The notes: generated from the letters alone by a model not told the origin. 64,000 nt of DNA from Mesorhizobium atlanticum (GCF_003289965.1 NZ_QMBQ01000010.1:1-64000), one strand, 5' to 3'. Positions 36,387 through 45,307 are shown, numbered from the stretch's first letter. Numbers and translations: made by a program.

Positions 36387-36862
36387 GCTGCCGCCCCTTC
36401 CCTGCTCTTGATCTTTTCGAGGGACGATGCCTCGCCATCCGTCAGGTTCTGCACGATGGTGTCCAACACCCGGATCAGGATGCGCCGGTCTTCCGGCGAA
36501 ACACCGGTCAAGGACTCCTCATAGACCTCGCCGGCGAGGCTTTTAACATCGGCATAGGCGGCGCTCGCCTTCTCGGTCGGGAAGATCATGCGCACGCGCC
36601 GGTCGGTGGCGTCCTGGCGGCGCTCAATCCAGCCGCCCTCTTCCATGCGGTCGACAAGACGCGAGACGCTGATCGGCTCGATTTCGAGCAGTTCGGCCAG
36701 CCGCGCCTGGGTGATGCCTTCTTCCTTGGCGACACGCACCATCAGCCGCCATTGCGCCGAGGAAAGCCCCAACCCGCTGGCGCGCGCCTCGAAGCGCTTG
36801 CGCATGAGACGCTGCACGTCGTGGATCAAAAATCCCAATCTGTCGATGCCATCTGAAACCAT
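36383..36862 (-). CDS. MarR-family repressor of the efflux operon
   Basis: 159 residues. Winged helix-turn-helix: EEGITQARLAELLEIEPISV then SRLVDRMEEGGWIERRQDATDRRVR, the MarR recognition helix and wing. It is first in the operon with EmrA- and EmrB-like genes and almost certainly represses it, releasing on drug or phenolic ligand (EmrR/MarR precedent). A perfect palindrome lies 12 bases upstream of the start codon. Confidence 0.95.
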   Translation of the reverse strand: MVSDGIDRLGFLIHDVQRLMRKRFEARASGLGLSSAQWRLMVRVAKEEGITQARLAELLEIEPISVSRLVDRMEEGGWIERRQDATDRRVRMIFPTEKASAAYADVKSLAGEVYEESLTGVSPEDRRILIRVLDTIVQNLTDGEASSLEKIKSREGAAA

Positions 36863-36873
36863 GAGCGATAGAT

Positions 36874-36893
36874 ATAATAAGCGTGCTTATTAT
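36874..36893. promoter_or_regulatory. MarR operator candidate overlapping the promoter
   Basis: ATAATAAGC (36874-36882) and GCTTATTAT (36885-36893) form a perfect 20 bp palindrome. On the minus strand TTGAAT and TATATC flank it about 15 bases apart as possible -35/-10 boxes, which would put transcription start within a few bases of the ATG at 36862. Confidence 0.75.
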
Positions 36894-37058
36894 TCAAGAG
36901 GAGCTTTGCGCCAGAAGCCGAAAGTCTCCGGCCTCAACAATGCAATTGGCGCGTGACCGACGGCGGAATGGAACGACGGCCGTCTGAGTCAGCCGGGGTT
37001 GCGGATTTGAATGAAGCGATGCGAGGATGGACGACTGCGCGTCAAGCGCTGCAAGCCG

Positions 37059-38168
37059 TCAACGAACCTGCCGTGCGATCAAGGATTTGAGCGCGCTGGC
37101 GTTGTTTTCGATGCTAAACCGGGACCGAACATCCGCTTGAGCGCGATGAGCCATCGTGCGCATGTCGTCCGGATGGCACAGCGCGTAGTCCAGCCATTGC
37201 GCAAAATCATTCGCATTTGGCTCGGCCAGCAAACCGGTTTCCAGATGGGAGATTGTCTCCGGAATACCGCCAATATTGCTTGCCACGACTGGAATGCCGA
37301 GTCCCGCCGCCTCAATTTGAGCCATACCCAACGCTTCGACGGACGAAGGCATGACGACGAGATCCGCCTTTTTCAGGATAGCCGCAACGGATGGCAGTTC
37401 ACCCATCCAGATTTGATCATAAAGGCCAAGCTCGATTGCCCGCTGCTTGATCGACTCCTGCTCTGGTCCCGATCCAATAATCGCAAAATGAATTGCGGGC
37501 CATCGCGAACGCAATTTCGCTATTGCCTCAAGCATCATAAGGTGGCCTTTCTCCTTGCGGAGCATGCCTACCTGCACGATCAGCGTGCCGCGCTTCCTTT
37601 CGATCCAGTGAGCAAGATCAGAAGGAAGTTCAAGGTGACATTCCGAATCAAGTTTTTTGAAATCCACACCCGGATAAATCACTTCGATCCGCTTAGGATC
37701 GACGCGGCTATTGGACAGGATTTTTGACTGCAGATACTTGCTTGGAGTGAATGTAACATCCACGAAATAGTTATAGCTATATTCGGATATTTTTCCGGCC
37801 AGGTATGTTCTAGACCTGATCAGGCGCGGACGATTTCGACCGAAAATTCGTGCAGCAATTGCAAGATTGTCTGTATCATGACCGCTGTGGCAGAAGCACG
37901 CGGCGGGCCGCATTGCAGCGATCAGGCGATACAGGCCAATTATCGTACGCGGATCCGCACCGTTTCTAAATGGAAGTGTTACAGTCCGAATGTTCATTGT
38001 CGCCGCCAAAGCCCCAACTCGAGAATTCGGGCGGCAGGCGAGCACCGCGTCAATCCCAGCCGCTCGAAGCGATCGCATCTGGACCAGCAACTGCCGTTCT
38101 TGTCCGCCGATATCGGGAGAGCTTTCGGTAAAAATAACGCTGTCGATTTTTTTGCTGTTTAAAGTCAT
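37059..38168 (-). CDS. GT4-family glycosyltransferase
   Basis: 369 residues from ATG 38168 (MTLNSKKIDSVIFTESSPDI). GT-B architecture: an N-terminal GGQERQL acceptor-side loop, then VQVGMLRKEKGHLMMLEAIA, IIGSGPEQESIKQ, and VMPSSVEALGMAQIEAAGLG (E-x7-E) with PVVASNIGGIPETI. The gene is visibly poorer in GC than its neighbours, which suggests transfer from another source. It stands alone, divergent from the GINT1-like gene, with 277 bp between. Confidence 0.9.
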   Translation of the reverse strand: MTLNSKKIDSVIFTESSPDIGGQERQLLVQMRSLRAAGIDAVLACRPNSRVGALAATMNIRTVTLPFRNGADPRTIIGLYRLIAAMRPAACFCHSGHDTDNLAIAARIFGRNRPRLIRSRTYLAGKISEYSYNYFVDVTFTPSKYLQSKILSNSRVDPKRIEVIYPGVDFKKLDSECHLELPSDLAHWIERKRGTLIVQVGMLRKEKGHLMMLEAIAKLRSRWPAIHFAIIGSGPEQESIKQRAIELGLYDQIWMGELPSVAAILKKADLVVMPSSVEALGMAQIEAAGLGIPVVASNIGGIPETISHLETGLLAEPNANDFAQWLDYALCHPDDMRTMAHRAQADVRSRFSIENNASALKSLIARQVR

Positions 38169-38445
38169 GACAGTTAAATGGCGGGAATCGCTTGCCTGCT
38201 GATCGATACTCTTCTCTGGAGGCGACCCGGCGAAGTAGGCGCCCGCTCCAGCCCGACAAAATGGATAAGCGAACAGAGCCGCCGGCCAGCCGTATCGCGA
38301 ATTTACTGCCGGGGGCAATTTAAAAACATGTGAACCTGGGCCGCGCCTTGCGGAACAGGGCTTCCCGCCCACAGTGCCGCAAACGCGGTTTGCGGGGCTC
38401 CACGGTTTGCTGCATAGGTGCGCCGGCGCAGCAGGGAGCGAAACT

Positions 38446-39330
38446 ATGTTCGACATCTGGCAGGTGGGCATCGTCCCGGATCGGATCGGCAGCGCACTTG
38501 CCCCGCAAGGCCTGGACAAAAGCCGGGTCGTCTGGCTGCCGCCTCAAGGGTCGTACCGCTTCATCGCCGACCCGTTCGGCCTCTTCCATGGCGACCGTTT
38601 CACGGTGTTGGTCGAGGCCTATGACCACCGGGTGAGGCGCGGTGAGATCCACTACTACAGCTACGACCGGGACTGGAGGCTCAAGGAGCGCGGCGTGGCC
38701 TTGAAGGAGCCGTTCCACCTCTCCTATCCGTTCCTGATCCGGCAGGGCGAGGATATCTTCATGCTGCCGGAGGCCTTCAAGAGCGGGCGGCTCACGCTTT
38801 ACAAGGCGACCGATTTCCCAAAGGCGTGGCAGCCGGTCGCCGTGCTGCTGGACGAACCGGCGGTCGACGCGGCTGTTTTTCGCCACCATGAGCGCTGGTG
38901 GATGCTCTATGCGCTCAACGGTCCCAACGAACGGGACATGCGCGAGCTGCACGCCTCTTTCGCCGAGAGCCTGACCGGCCCGTGGACCAAGCATCCGCAA
39001 AATCCGGTGCGCACGGGACGCGCATCGTCGCGGCCCGGCGGCTCGCCCTTCGAACATGATGGCCAGCTGTATTTGCCGGCCCAGGATTGCACGACCGGCT
39101 ACGGCACGGCCATCAACCTGTTGCGGATCGAGCGCCTGACGCCGGAGGAATTTTCGGCCGAAATCGTCAAGCGACTGTCGCCCGAGGGATGGATCGATGG
39201 CTTCGACACCGGCCTGCACACGCTCTCGGACGGTGGCGGCGTGACGCTGATCGACGTCCGCCGCTTCGAGCGCACGCCGGAGCGGCATCTGGTCAAGCTG
39301 CAGTACTGGCTGCGCAAGAAGATGCGGTGA
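38446..39330 (+). CDS. GINT1-like protein (glucosamine inositolphosphorylceramide transferase N-terminal-type propeller)
   Basis: 294 residues from ATG 38446 (MFDIWQVGIV, GGGAGCGAAACT upstream). Family signatures: GSYRFIADPFGLF, VEAYDHRVRRGEIHYYSYDR, LSYPFLIRQGEDIFMLPEA, RWWMLYALNGPNERDMRELH and ASSRPGGSPFEHDGQLYLPA. Together these suggest a five-bladed beta-propeller like glycosidase families 43/68. In plants the homologous region is fused to a glycosyltransferase that modifies inositolphosphoceramide. Its bacterial role is unknown. It lies just before the lipid operon, on the same strand. Confidence 0.75.
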   Translation: MFDIWQVGIVPDRIGSALAPQGLDKSRVVWLPPQGSYRFIADPFGLFHGDRFTVLVEAYDHRVRRGEIHYYSYDRDWRLKERGVALKEPFHLSYPFLIRQGEDIFMLPEAFKSGRLTLYKATDFPKAWQPVAVLLDEPAVDAAVFRHHERWWMLYALNGPNERDMRELHASFAESLTGPWTKHPQNPVRTGRASSRPGGSPFEHDGQLYLPAQDCTTGYGTAINLLRIERLTPEEFSAEIVKRLSPEGWIDGFDTGLHTLSDGGGVTLIDVRRFERTPERHLVKLQYWLRKKMR

Positions 39331-39492
39331 GCTCGCGGCAGCGGCGATCACGGCGATCCCGCCGCGACGGCTTGAGGCGATGCATTCACGGCGCGGCGTC
39401 AACCATCTGAAAATTCACTGTGTTTCTGCCGCACGCTAGCACCTTATGGCGCGCTCGTGGTAAAGCTGCACCGTGGATCGGGGGATCACGCA

Positions 39493-40101
39493 ATGCCGAC
39501 GCTCTATGCGCTGAAGCCGGCCTTCCAGGACAGGCTGCGACCGCTTGTCGGCCGACTGGCGGCCATGGGGGTGACAGCCAACGGCATCACCCTGCTGGCA
39601 GCCGGCCTCTCGATCGCGGCCGGCTTGGCGATCGTGGCGGCGCCAGGTTCGCGTCTGCTTCTCCTGCTCATCCCCCTGGTGCTGTTCGTGCGCATGGCGC
39701 TCAACGCCATGGATGGCATGCTGGCGCGGGAACATGGCCAGGCTTCCACGCTTGGCATGTATCTCAACGAAATCTGCGACGTCGTCTCCGACCTGGCGCT
39801 GATCCTGCCCTTCGCCGTCTTCCCTCAGTTTGGCGCCTGGGGTGTCGTTGCCTTCGCCATGGCAGCCATGCTCGCAGAATTCGCTGGCGTGCTCGGCATC
39901 CCTGCCGGCATCGGTCGCAACTATGCCGGCCCGTTCGGCAAGAGCGACAGGGCGCTGGGGCTCGGCGTGGTCGCGGCTTTGTGCGCCGTCGGGCTGTGGC
40001 CCGCGGCGATCGCGCCGTTTGTGTTTCCGGCCATGGCTACGCTTTCGCTGCTGACCGCCATAAACCGGATACGCGCCGGCCTTACTGGCAACACCGGCTA
40101 A
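39493..40101 (+). CDS. CDP-alcohol phosphotransferase (YnbA-like) with altered metal-site aspartates
   Basis: 202 residues from ATG 39493, mostly membrane helices. The canonical motif D-x2-D-G-x2-A-R-x8-G-x3-D-x3-D is read as N71-x2-D74-G-x2-A-R-x8-G88-x3-N92-x3-D96. The first and third aspartates are therefore asparagines. Normally the enzyme swaps CMP of a CDP-alcohol for a second alcohol to form a phospholipid headgroup bond. First gene of a six-gene lipid operon ending with a CdsA-like gene. Its E. coli counterpart by context is ynbA. Confidence 0.85.
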   Translation: MPTLYALKPAFQDRLRPLVGRLAAMGVTANGITLLAAGLSIAAGLAIVAAPGSRLLLLLIPLVLFVRMALNAMDGMLAREHGQASTLGMYLNEICDVVSDLALILPFAVFPQFGAWGVVAFAMAAMLAEFAGVLGIPAGIGRNYAGPFGKSDRALGLGVVAALCAVGLWPAAIAPFVFPAMATLSLLTAINRIRAGLTGNTG

Positions 40102-40116
40102 GCATCGAGGCTCGCC

Positions 40117-41925
40117 ATGCCGTCCGAGGGGAACAGCATGCTTCACGAACAGATCGCCACCGCACCGGCGGAAAGCCTTTCACGGCAGGCGCAGGAACGC
40201 AGCTTCCACAGCCATGACGGCACGGAGATTTTCTACCGTTTCTGGCCGGCGGCATCGGCCGAGGCGAAGGGCGCGGTCGTGCTCTTCCATCGCGGCCATG
40301 AGCATGGCGGCCGCATGGCGCATCTTGTCGACGAACTCAGCATGCCCGACTACGCTTTCTACGCCTGGGATGCGCGCGGCAACGGCCGCTCCGCCGGCGA
40401 GCGCGGCTATGCGCCGTCCTTCGCGGCGCTTGTGCGCGACATCGACTGTTTCATGCGCGAGATCGCGGCCAAAGATGGTTTCGGCGCAGAGGATATCGCG
40501 CTCATCGCCCAATCCTTCGGCGCCGTGCTCGCTGCCGCCTGGGTACATGACTACGCGCCGAAACTGCGCGCCATGGTGCTCGCCTCCCCCGCCTTCTCGG
40601 TCAAGCTCTACGTGCCCTTCGCCAAGGAAGGCATCGCGCTTTGGCAGAAGCTCAAGGGGCGCTTCTTCGTCAATTCCTACGTCAAGGCGAGCCTGCTCAC
40701 CCATGACCCGGTGCGCATCGCCTCCTTCGAGAACGATCCGCTCATCACCAGGCCGATCGCGTCGAACATCCTCGTCGAGCTCTACCAGCATGCGGCGCGC
40801 ATCGTTTCCGACGCGCGCGCCATCACCGTGCCGACGCAGCTCCTTCTGTCGGGCAGTGACTGGGTGGTGCGGCACGGCCCCCAGCACGAGTTCTTCGTTA
40901 ATCTCGGCAGCCGCGTGAAGGAACGGCGTGTGCTGCCGGGCTTCTTCCACGACACGCTGGGCGAACGCGACCGCGCCAAGGCGCTCGACCTGATCCGGCC
41001 CTTTATCGAAGGGCAGTTTGCTTCGCCGGCCGAACCCGTCGACCTGAAGCAGGCGGACATTGCCGGCTATACGCGCGACGAGGCGGACAGGCTCGGCTCG
41101 CCGATCGATCTCCTGTCGTCCAGGGGCCTCTACTGGGCGATGAGCCGTGCCTTCATCCGCGCCGGCAGCTGGTTCTCGCGCGGCATGAAGATCGGTGTAG
41201 GCACCGGCTTCGATTCCGGCTCGACGCTGGACTATGTCTACGAAAACGAGGCGCGAGGGCTCGGACCTGTCGGCCGCATGGTCGACAGGACTTTTCTCGA
41301 CGCCATCGGCTGGCGCGGCATCCGCCAGCGCAAGCTCAACCTCGAGGAACTGATCGGCCAGGCGCTGGCAACCCTGAAGGCTGCGGGACGGCCGGGCCAC
41401 ATACTCGACATCGCCGCCGGCCACGGCCGCTACGTGCTCGACGCGATCAACAAGAGCGCCGAGCAGCCGGCCAGCGTGCGCCTGCAGGACTATTCCGATC
41501 TCAATGTCGAGCTCGGCCGCAAGCTGATTGCCGATCGGCAGTTGCCGGCCAGCGTCTCGTTCCGCCGCGCCGACGCCTTCGACGGCGATGGGCTCGCCGC
41601 GCTGAACCCGGCGCCCGATCTTGCCATCGTCTCCGGCCTCTACGAGCTCTTCTCCGACAATGCGATGATCGCCCGCTCGCTCGGCGGCCTGGCCCGCGCC
41701 ATGCAGCCCGGCAGCCTGCTGATCTACACCAACCAGCCCTGGCACCCGCAGCTCGAGATGATCGCGCGCAGCCTGACCTCGCATCGCGGCGGCCAGGCCT
41801 GGGTGATGCGACGGCGCACGCAAGCCGAGATGGACCAGCTGGTCCAAGCGGCCGGTTTCGAGAAGCTCGACCAGCGCATCGACCAGTGGGGCATCTTCAC
41901 CGTCTCGCTGGCAAGGCGGGTTTAG
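40117..41925 (+). CDS. Fused alpha/beta hydrolase (lysophospholipase-like) and SAM methyltransferase (YnbC-like)
   Basis: 602 residues. The N-terminal half is a serine hydrolase: VVLFHRGHEHGGRM oxyanion region, AWDARGNGRSAGERG, nucleophile elbow IAQSFGAVLAA, and the histidine in GFFHDTLGERD. The C-terminal half (from about residue 400) is a Rossmann methyltransferase with ILDIAAGHGRYVLDA as motif I and FRRADAFDGDGL later. A bifunctional protein with this order is typical of the YnbC family. Starts 15 bases after the previous gene, with GAGG upstream. Plausible role: deacylate and methylate a lipid intermediate. Confidence 0.88.
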   Translation: MPSEGNSMLHEQIATAPAESLSRQAQERSFHSHDGTEIFYRFWPAASAEAKGAVVLFHRGHEHGGRMAHLVDELSMPDYAFYAWDARGNGRSAGERGYAPSFAALVRDIDCFMREIAAKDGFGAEDIALIAQSFGAVLAAAWVHDYAPKLRAMVLASPAFSVKLYVPFAKEGIALWQKLKGRFFVNSYVKASLLTHDPVRIASFENDPLITRPIASNILVELYQHAARIVSDARAITVPTQLLLSGSDWVVRHGPQHEFFVNLGSRVKERRVLPGFFHDTLGERDRAKALDLIRPFIEGQFASPAEPVDLKQADIAGYTRDEADRLGSPIDLLSSRGLYWAMSRAFIRAGSWFSRGMKIGVGTGFDSGSTLDYVYENEARGLGPVGRMVDRTFLDAIGWRGIRQRKLNLEELIGQALATLKAAGRPGHILDIAAGHGRYVLDAINKSAEQPASVRLQDYSDLNVELGRKLIADRQLPASVSFRRADAFDGDGLAALNPAPDLAIVSGLYELFSDNAMIARSLGGLARAMQPGSLLIYTNQPWHPQLEMIARSLTSHRGGQAWVMRRRTQAEMDQLVQAAGFEKLDQRIDQWGIFTVSLARRV

Positions 41926-41938
41926 GAACCGTCCACGC

Positions 41939-43276
41939 ATGCCGACCAGTGCCGAGCCCCCGTCACTTTCCGCCAGCGCAGCCGCCGAACCCTATGGACG
42001 TGTCGTCATCCGGGCAGCCCTCTGGCTCGCCTTCCTCGCGCCGTTCTTCTATTCGACCTACGGCTTCGCCAACTGGCTCGCCTCGACTCGCAATCAAGTC
42101 GGAAGCATCGTCTTCTCCTGGGAGCACCACGTCCCGTTCCTCGCCTGGACGATCGTGCCCTATTGGTCGATCAACCTGTTCTACGCCCTGTCGCTGCTGC
42201 TCAACGACAGCCGGCAGGGCGTGAACCGGCTGGCCGGCCGCTACCTTACCGCGCAGGTCGTCGCTGTCTCCTGCTTCATCCTGTTTCCGCTGACCGCCAC
42301 CTTCGTGCGGCCGGCAACCACCGGCCTGCCCGGCTTCCTGTTTGCCGTGCTCGGCGGCTTCGACAAGCCGTTCAACCAGGCGCCGTCCCTGCATATCGCG
42401 CTTCTGGTTATCATCTGGGATCACTGGCGCCAGCGTCTCAGCCGCCCATTGCTCACGCTCTGGCACTTTTGGTGTTTCCTGATCGGCGCCTCGGTCCTGA
42501 CGACCTGGCAGCACCATTTCATCGACATTCCGACCGGCGTGCTGCTCGGTTTCTTTGCGCTCTGGGTCTTTCCGGCAAGGGGCGAGCTGCCCTTCGCCGG
42601 TTTTCGCCTGACCGCTGACGGCAAGGCGCGGCGCCTTTCGCTCTACTACGCGCTGGGCGCCGCCCTGGCGCTCGCCGGTGCATCCATCGGGGCCTTCTTG
42701 TCGGCTGTCGCGCTGGTGCTTCTCTGGCCTTCGCTGGCGCTCGCCATCGTCGCTTTCGGCTATTCCGGCGCCGGGCCAAAAGTGTTCCAGAAGACGGCGG
42801 ACGGCCGCTTGTCGCTGGCAAGCCGCGTCCTGCTCTGGCCATACCGGCTGGGCGCCAGGGTCAATGTCTGGGCCTGGACGCGCAAGCTGCCGCCGGTGGT
42901 TGCCGTCACCGACGGTGTCTTCCTCGGGCGCTTTCCCGACGCTGCCGAAGCACACGCCTTCGGCACGGTGATCGATCTTGCCGCCGAGCTGGAGCGGCCG
43001 CGCGACGCGCCGGGCCGCTGGATCAGCTTTCCCATGCTCGATCTCCTGTCGCCACCCGTGGACACGCTCGACGATGCGGTGGCGGCAATCGAGCCGGCCC
43101 GCCGGCAAGGCAAGGTGCTGATCTGCTGCGCGCTCGGCTTCCAGCGCAGCGCCACGGTCGTCGCCCGCTGGCTGGTCGCCAGCGGTCGTTCGCACACGCC
43201 GGCGCAGGCGCGCAAGCAGCTCGCCGCTTCGGGTCGGCCAGTGCATCTTCAGCTCGGACTGGACGAGCCGGCATGA
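41939..43276 (+). CDS. Fused PAP2 phosphatase and dual-specificity phosphatase (YnbD-like)
   Basis: 445 residues. The N-terminal membrane part is a PAP2-type lipid phosphatase (NQAPSLHIALL as the PSxH motif, and HHFIDIPTGVLLG as the H-x3-D motif, about residue 190). The C-terminal cytosolic part is a dual-specificity phosphatase with the P-loop CALGFQRS (C-x5-R, about residues 398-404) and an upstream general-acid region. This fusion matches YnbD. It should remove phosphate from a lipid phosphate intermediate. The stop overlaps the next start by four bases. Confidence 0.9.
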   Translation: MPTSAEPPSLSASAAAEPYGRVVIRAALWLAFLAPFFYSTYGFANWLASTRNQVGSIVFSWEHHVPFLAWTIVPYWSINLFYALSLLLNDSRQGVNRLAGRYLTAQVVAVSCFILFPLTATFVRPATTGLPGFLFAVLGGFDKPFNQAPSLHIALLVIIWDHWRQRLSRPLLTLWHFWCFLIGASVLTTWQHHFIDIPTGVLLGFFALWVFPARGELPFAGFRLTADGKARRLSLYYALGAALALAGASIGAFLSAVALVLLWPSLALAIVAFGYSGAGPKVFQKTADGRLSLASRVLLWPYRLGARVNVWAWTRKLPPVVAVTDGVFLGRFPDAAEAHAFGTVIDLAAELERPRDAPGRWISFPMLDLLSPPVDTLDDAVAAIEPARRQGKVLICCALGFQRSATVVARWLVASGRSHTPAQARKQLAASGRPVHLQLGLDEPA

Positions 43277-43716
43277 GCAACGACGCCTATCAGCGTAAGA
43301 CTGCCGCCTTCGCTGCGATGCTGGTCAAACAGGCGGCATGGCCGGCCGTCATCGTGATCGCCGGCGACAGCATCGCGCCGCTGGTCGCCTCGGCGCGCGG
43401 CGCGCTCCATGCGCCGCTTGCGGTGCTGGCATTGCTCGTCGCGGCGACGAGCGCCGTCGTCGTGCTCGCGCTCTCGGCGCTTCTCGGCTTCGATGCGCTG
43501 CTGTTCCGGCTGATGGCGACGCATGGCGACGAGATGTCCGGCGGCGCCGCTGTCGATGACATGCTGGCGCGCATGCGGTTGAAGCCCGCCCCGGCCACGC
43601 CGCGCCTGCTCGACGAGCGCATCGCCGGAACACGCCGCCTGCTTGCACGACAGCGGATCGCCTTCGCGGTGTTCGTCGTCGCGTTCCTCACCGCCGGGTT
43701 CTGGATGCCCAGATGA
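43273..43716 (+). CDS. Small membrane protein of the lipid operon, unknown function
   Basis: 147 residues with three hydrophobic segments (WPAVIVIAGDSIAPLVAS, LAVLALLVAATSAVVVLAL, IAFAVFVVAFLTAGFWM). The middle is a cytosolic stretch ending in an amphipathic basic region (LARMRLKPAPATPRLLDERI). I recognise no family. It overlaps both neighbours by four bases (ATGA), so it is clearly part of the operon. Confidence 0.8.
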   Translation: MSNDAYQRKTAAFAAMLVKQAAWPAVIVIAGDSIAPLVASARGALHAPLAVLALLVAATSAVVVLALSALLGFDALLFRLMATHGDEMSGGAAVDDMLARMRLKPAPATPRLLDERIAGTRRLLARQRIAFAVFVVAFLTAGFWMPR

Positions 43717-44372
43717 GCAAGCTTTCGCTGCGCACTTACACGCTGTTGCAGACAGTGACCTCGGTCGGCCTTTCGGCGATGGCCTGGGCGGTCACCGGCG
43801 TGCGGCCGATCTGGAGCGGCAGCGAGCCGTCGGACCGACAGCGCATCTATTTCGCCAACCACACCAGCCATGGCGATTTCATCCTTCTGTCGGCCTGTCT
43901 CAGCGAGGCGGAGCGCGCCAAGACGCATGCGATCGCCGCGGCCGAATATTGGGGCAAGTCGCGGCTTCGCCGCTTCATCGCCGAGGACATGCTGTCCTCC
44001 GTGCTGATCAGCCGGACCTGGACGAGCGAAGCGGAGCACCCGATCTCGATCATGCTTTCCGTGCTCGACCAGGGTCATTCGCTGATCATCTTTCCGGAAG
44101 GCACCCGCAACACCAGCGACGAGCTGCTGCCCTTTCGTTCCGGCCTCTACAATCTGTCGATGGCACGGCCCGACATCGAGCTGATCCCCTGCTGGATCGA
44201 GAACATGTCGCGCGTGCTGCCCAAGGGCCAGTTCCTGCCGGTGCCGCTGCTTTGCCGCGTCGTCTTCGGCGCCCCGGTCGCGGTGGCGCCGGGCGAAGAG
44301 CGGCGCGCCTTCCTGCAGCGCGCCCGCGCCGAGCTTCTGGCGCTCAATCCGCGCCCCGACCGAGACGATTAA
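43713..44372 (+). CDS. Lysophospholipid acyltransferase (PlsC-like)
   Basis: 219 residues. The NH-x4-D motif is NHTSHGD (residues 49-55) and motif III is FPEGTRN (about 127-133). Both are the acyltransferase signatures of the PlsC/LPLAT family. One N-terminal membrane-associated helix. It should transfer an acyl chain to a lysolipid acceptor, possibly recycling the product of the hydrolase domain two genes upstream. Its TAA shares the last A with the ATG of the next gene (TAATG). Confidence 0.9.
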   Translation: MSKLSLRTYTLLQTVTSVGLSAMAWAVTGVRPIWSGSEPSDRQRIYFANHTSHGDFILLSACLSEAERAKTHAIAAAEYWGKSRLRRFIAEDMLSSVLISRTWTSEAEHPISIMLSVLDQGHSLIIFPEGTRNTSDELLPFRSGLYNLSMARPDIELIPCWIENMSRVLPKGQFLPVPLLCRVVFGAPVAVAPGEERRAFLQRARAELLALNPRPDRDD

Positions 44373-45307
44373 TGCGCCACGAAATCAGCATTCTCATCAT
44401 CGGCCTCTTCGTTGTGCTGAGCACCGCCAGCGTCACCGCCGCCATCCTGTCGGCGCGCGCGCCGAAGCCGCTCAGTTCGACGCTGGTCAACCTGACGCAG
44501 CGCATCAACGCCTGGTGGGTGATGGTGGCTCTGATGACGGTCGCCTTCTTCTTCGGCCGTTACGGCATGACCATCCTGTTCGCGCTGATCTCGTTCGCGG
44601 CGCTGCGCGAATTCGTGACGCTGACGCACAGCCGGCGCAGCGACCACTGGGTGCTGCTCGGCATGTTCGGCATCGTCATCCCCTTCCAGTACTGGCTGGT
44701 GTGGACTGCCTGGTACGGGCTATTCGTCATCTTCATCCCGGTCTACTGCTTCCTTTTGATGCCGGCGATCACGGCGCTGCACGGCGATACCGAACGTTTT
44801 CTGGAGCGCGTCTCGGCGCAGCAATGGGCGATCATGATCTCCGTCTATTGCGTCAGCCATGTGCCTGCTTTGCTGACGCTCAACGTGCCCGGCTTCGAGG
44901 GCCGCAACCTTCTGCTCATCGCCTTCCTGATCATCGTGGTGCAAGGCAGCGACGTGTTGCAGTACATCTTCGGCAAGCTGTTCGGAAAACACCGCTTCTC
45001 GCCCAACGTGTCGCCGTCGAAGACCTGGGAGGGGCTGATCGGCGGGCTGGTCGCGTCGAGCCTGCTTGGCGCACTGCTCGCCTTCATCACGCCTTTCTCG
45101 CCGCTGCAGGCCTCGGCCGTCGCCTTCATCGCCTGCGCGATGGGATTCCTTGGCGGCCTCGTCGCCTCGGCGATCAAGCGCGACCAGGGCGTCAAGGACT
45201 GGGGCCATCTGATCGAAGGCCATGGCGGCATGCTCGACCGCACCGACAGCCTCGTCTTCGCCGCCCCGATCTTCTTCCACATCGTGCGCTATTTCTGGAC
45301 GGTGTGA
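44372..45307 (+). CDS. CdsA-like phosphatidate cytidylyltransferase (YnbB-like)
   Basis: 311 residues from ATG 44372, with about eight membrane helices. The CdsA signature is present: SPNVSPSKTWEGLIGG followed by KRDQGVKDWGHLIEGHGGML and DRTDSLVF. It makes CDP-diacylglycerol (or a CDP-lipid) from CTP and phosphatidic acid. As the last gene of the operon it could feed the CDP-alcohol phosphotransferase at its start. A generic housekeeping cdsA would be expected elsewhere in the genome. Confidence 0.92.
   Translation: MRHEISILIIGLFVVLSTASVTAAILSARAPKPLSSTLVNLTQRINAWWVMVALMTVAFFFGRYGMTILFALISFAALREFVTLTHSRRSDHWVLLGMFGIVIPFQYWLVWTAWYGLFVIFIPVYCFLLMPAITALHGDTERFLERVSAQQWAIMISVYCVSHVPALLTLNVPGFEGRNLLLIAFLIIVVQGSDVLQYIFGKLFGKHRFSPNVSPSKTWEGLIGGLVASSLLGALLAFITPFSPLQASAVAFIACAMGFLGGLVASAIKRDQGVKDWGHLIEGHGGMLDRTDSLVFAAPIFFHIVRYFWTV

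Noticed and set aside
40180..41940. 586-residue minus-strand frame over the hydrolase-methyltransferase gene
   Set aside because: Shadow; the plus frame carries both catalytic domains and fits the operon.
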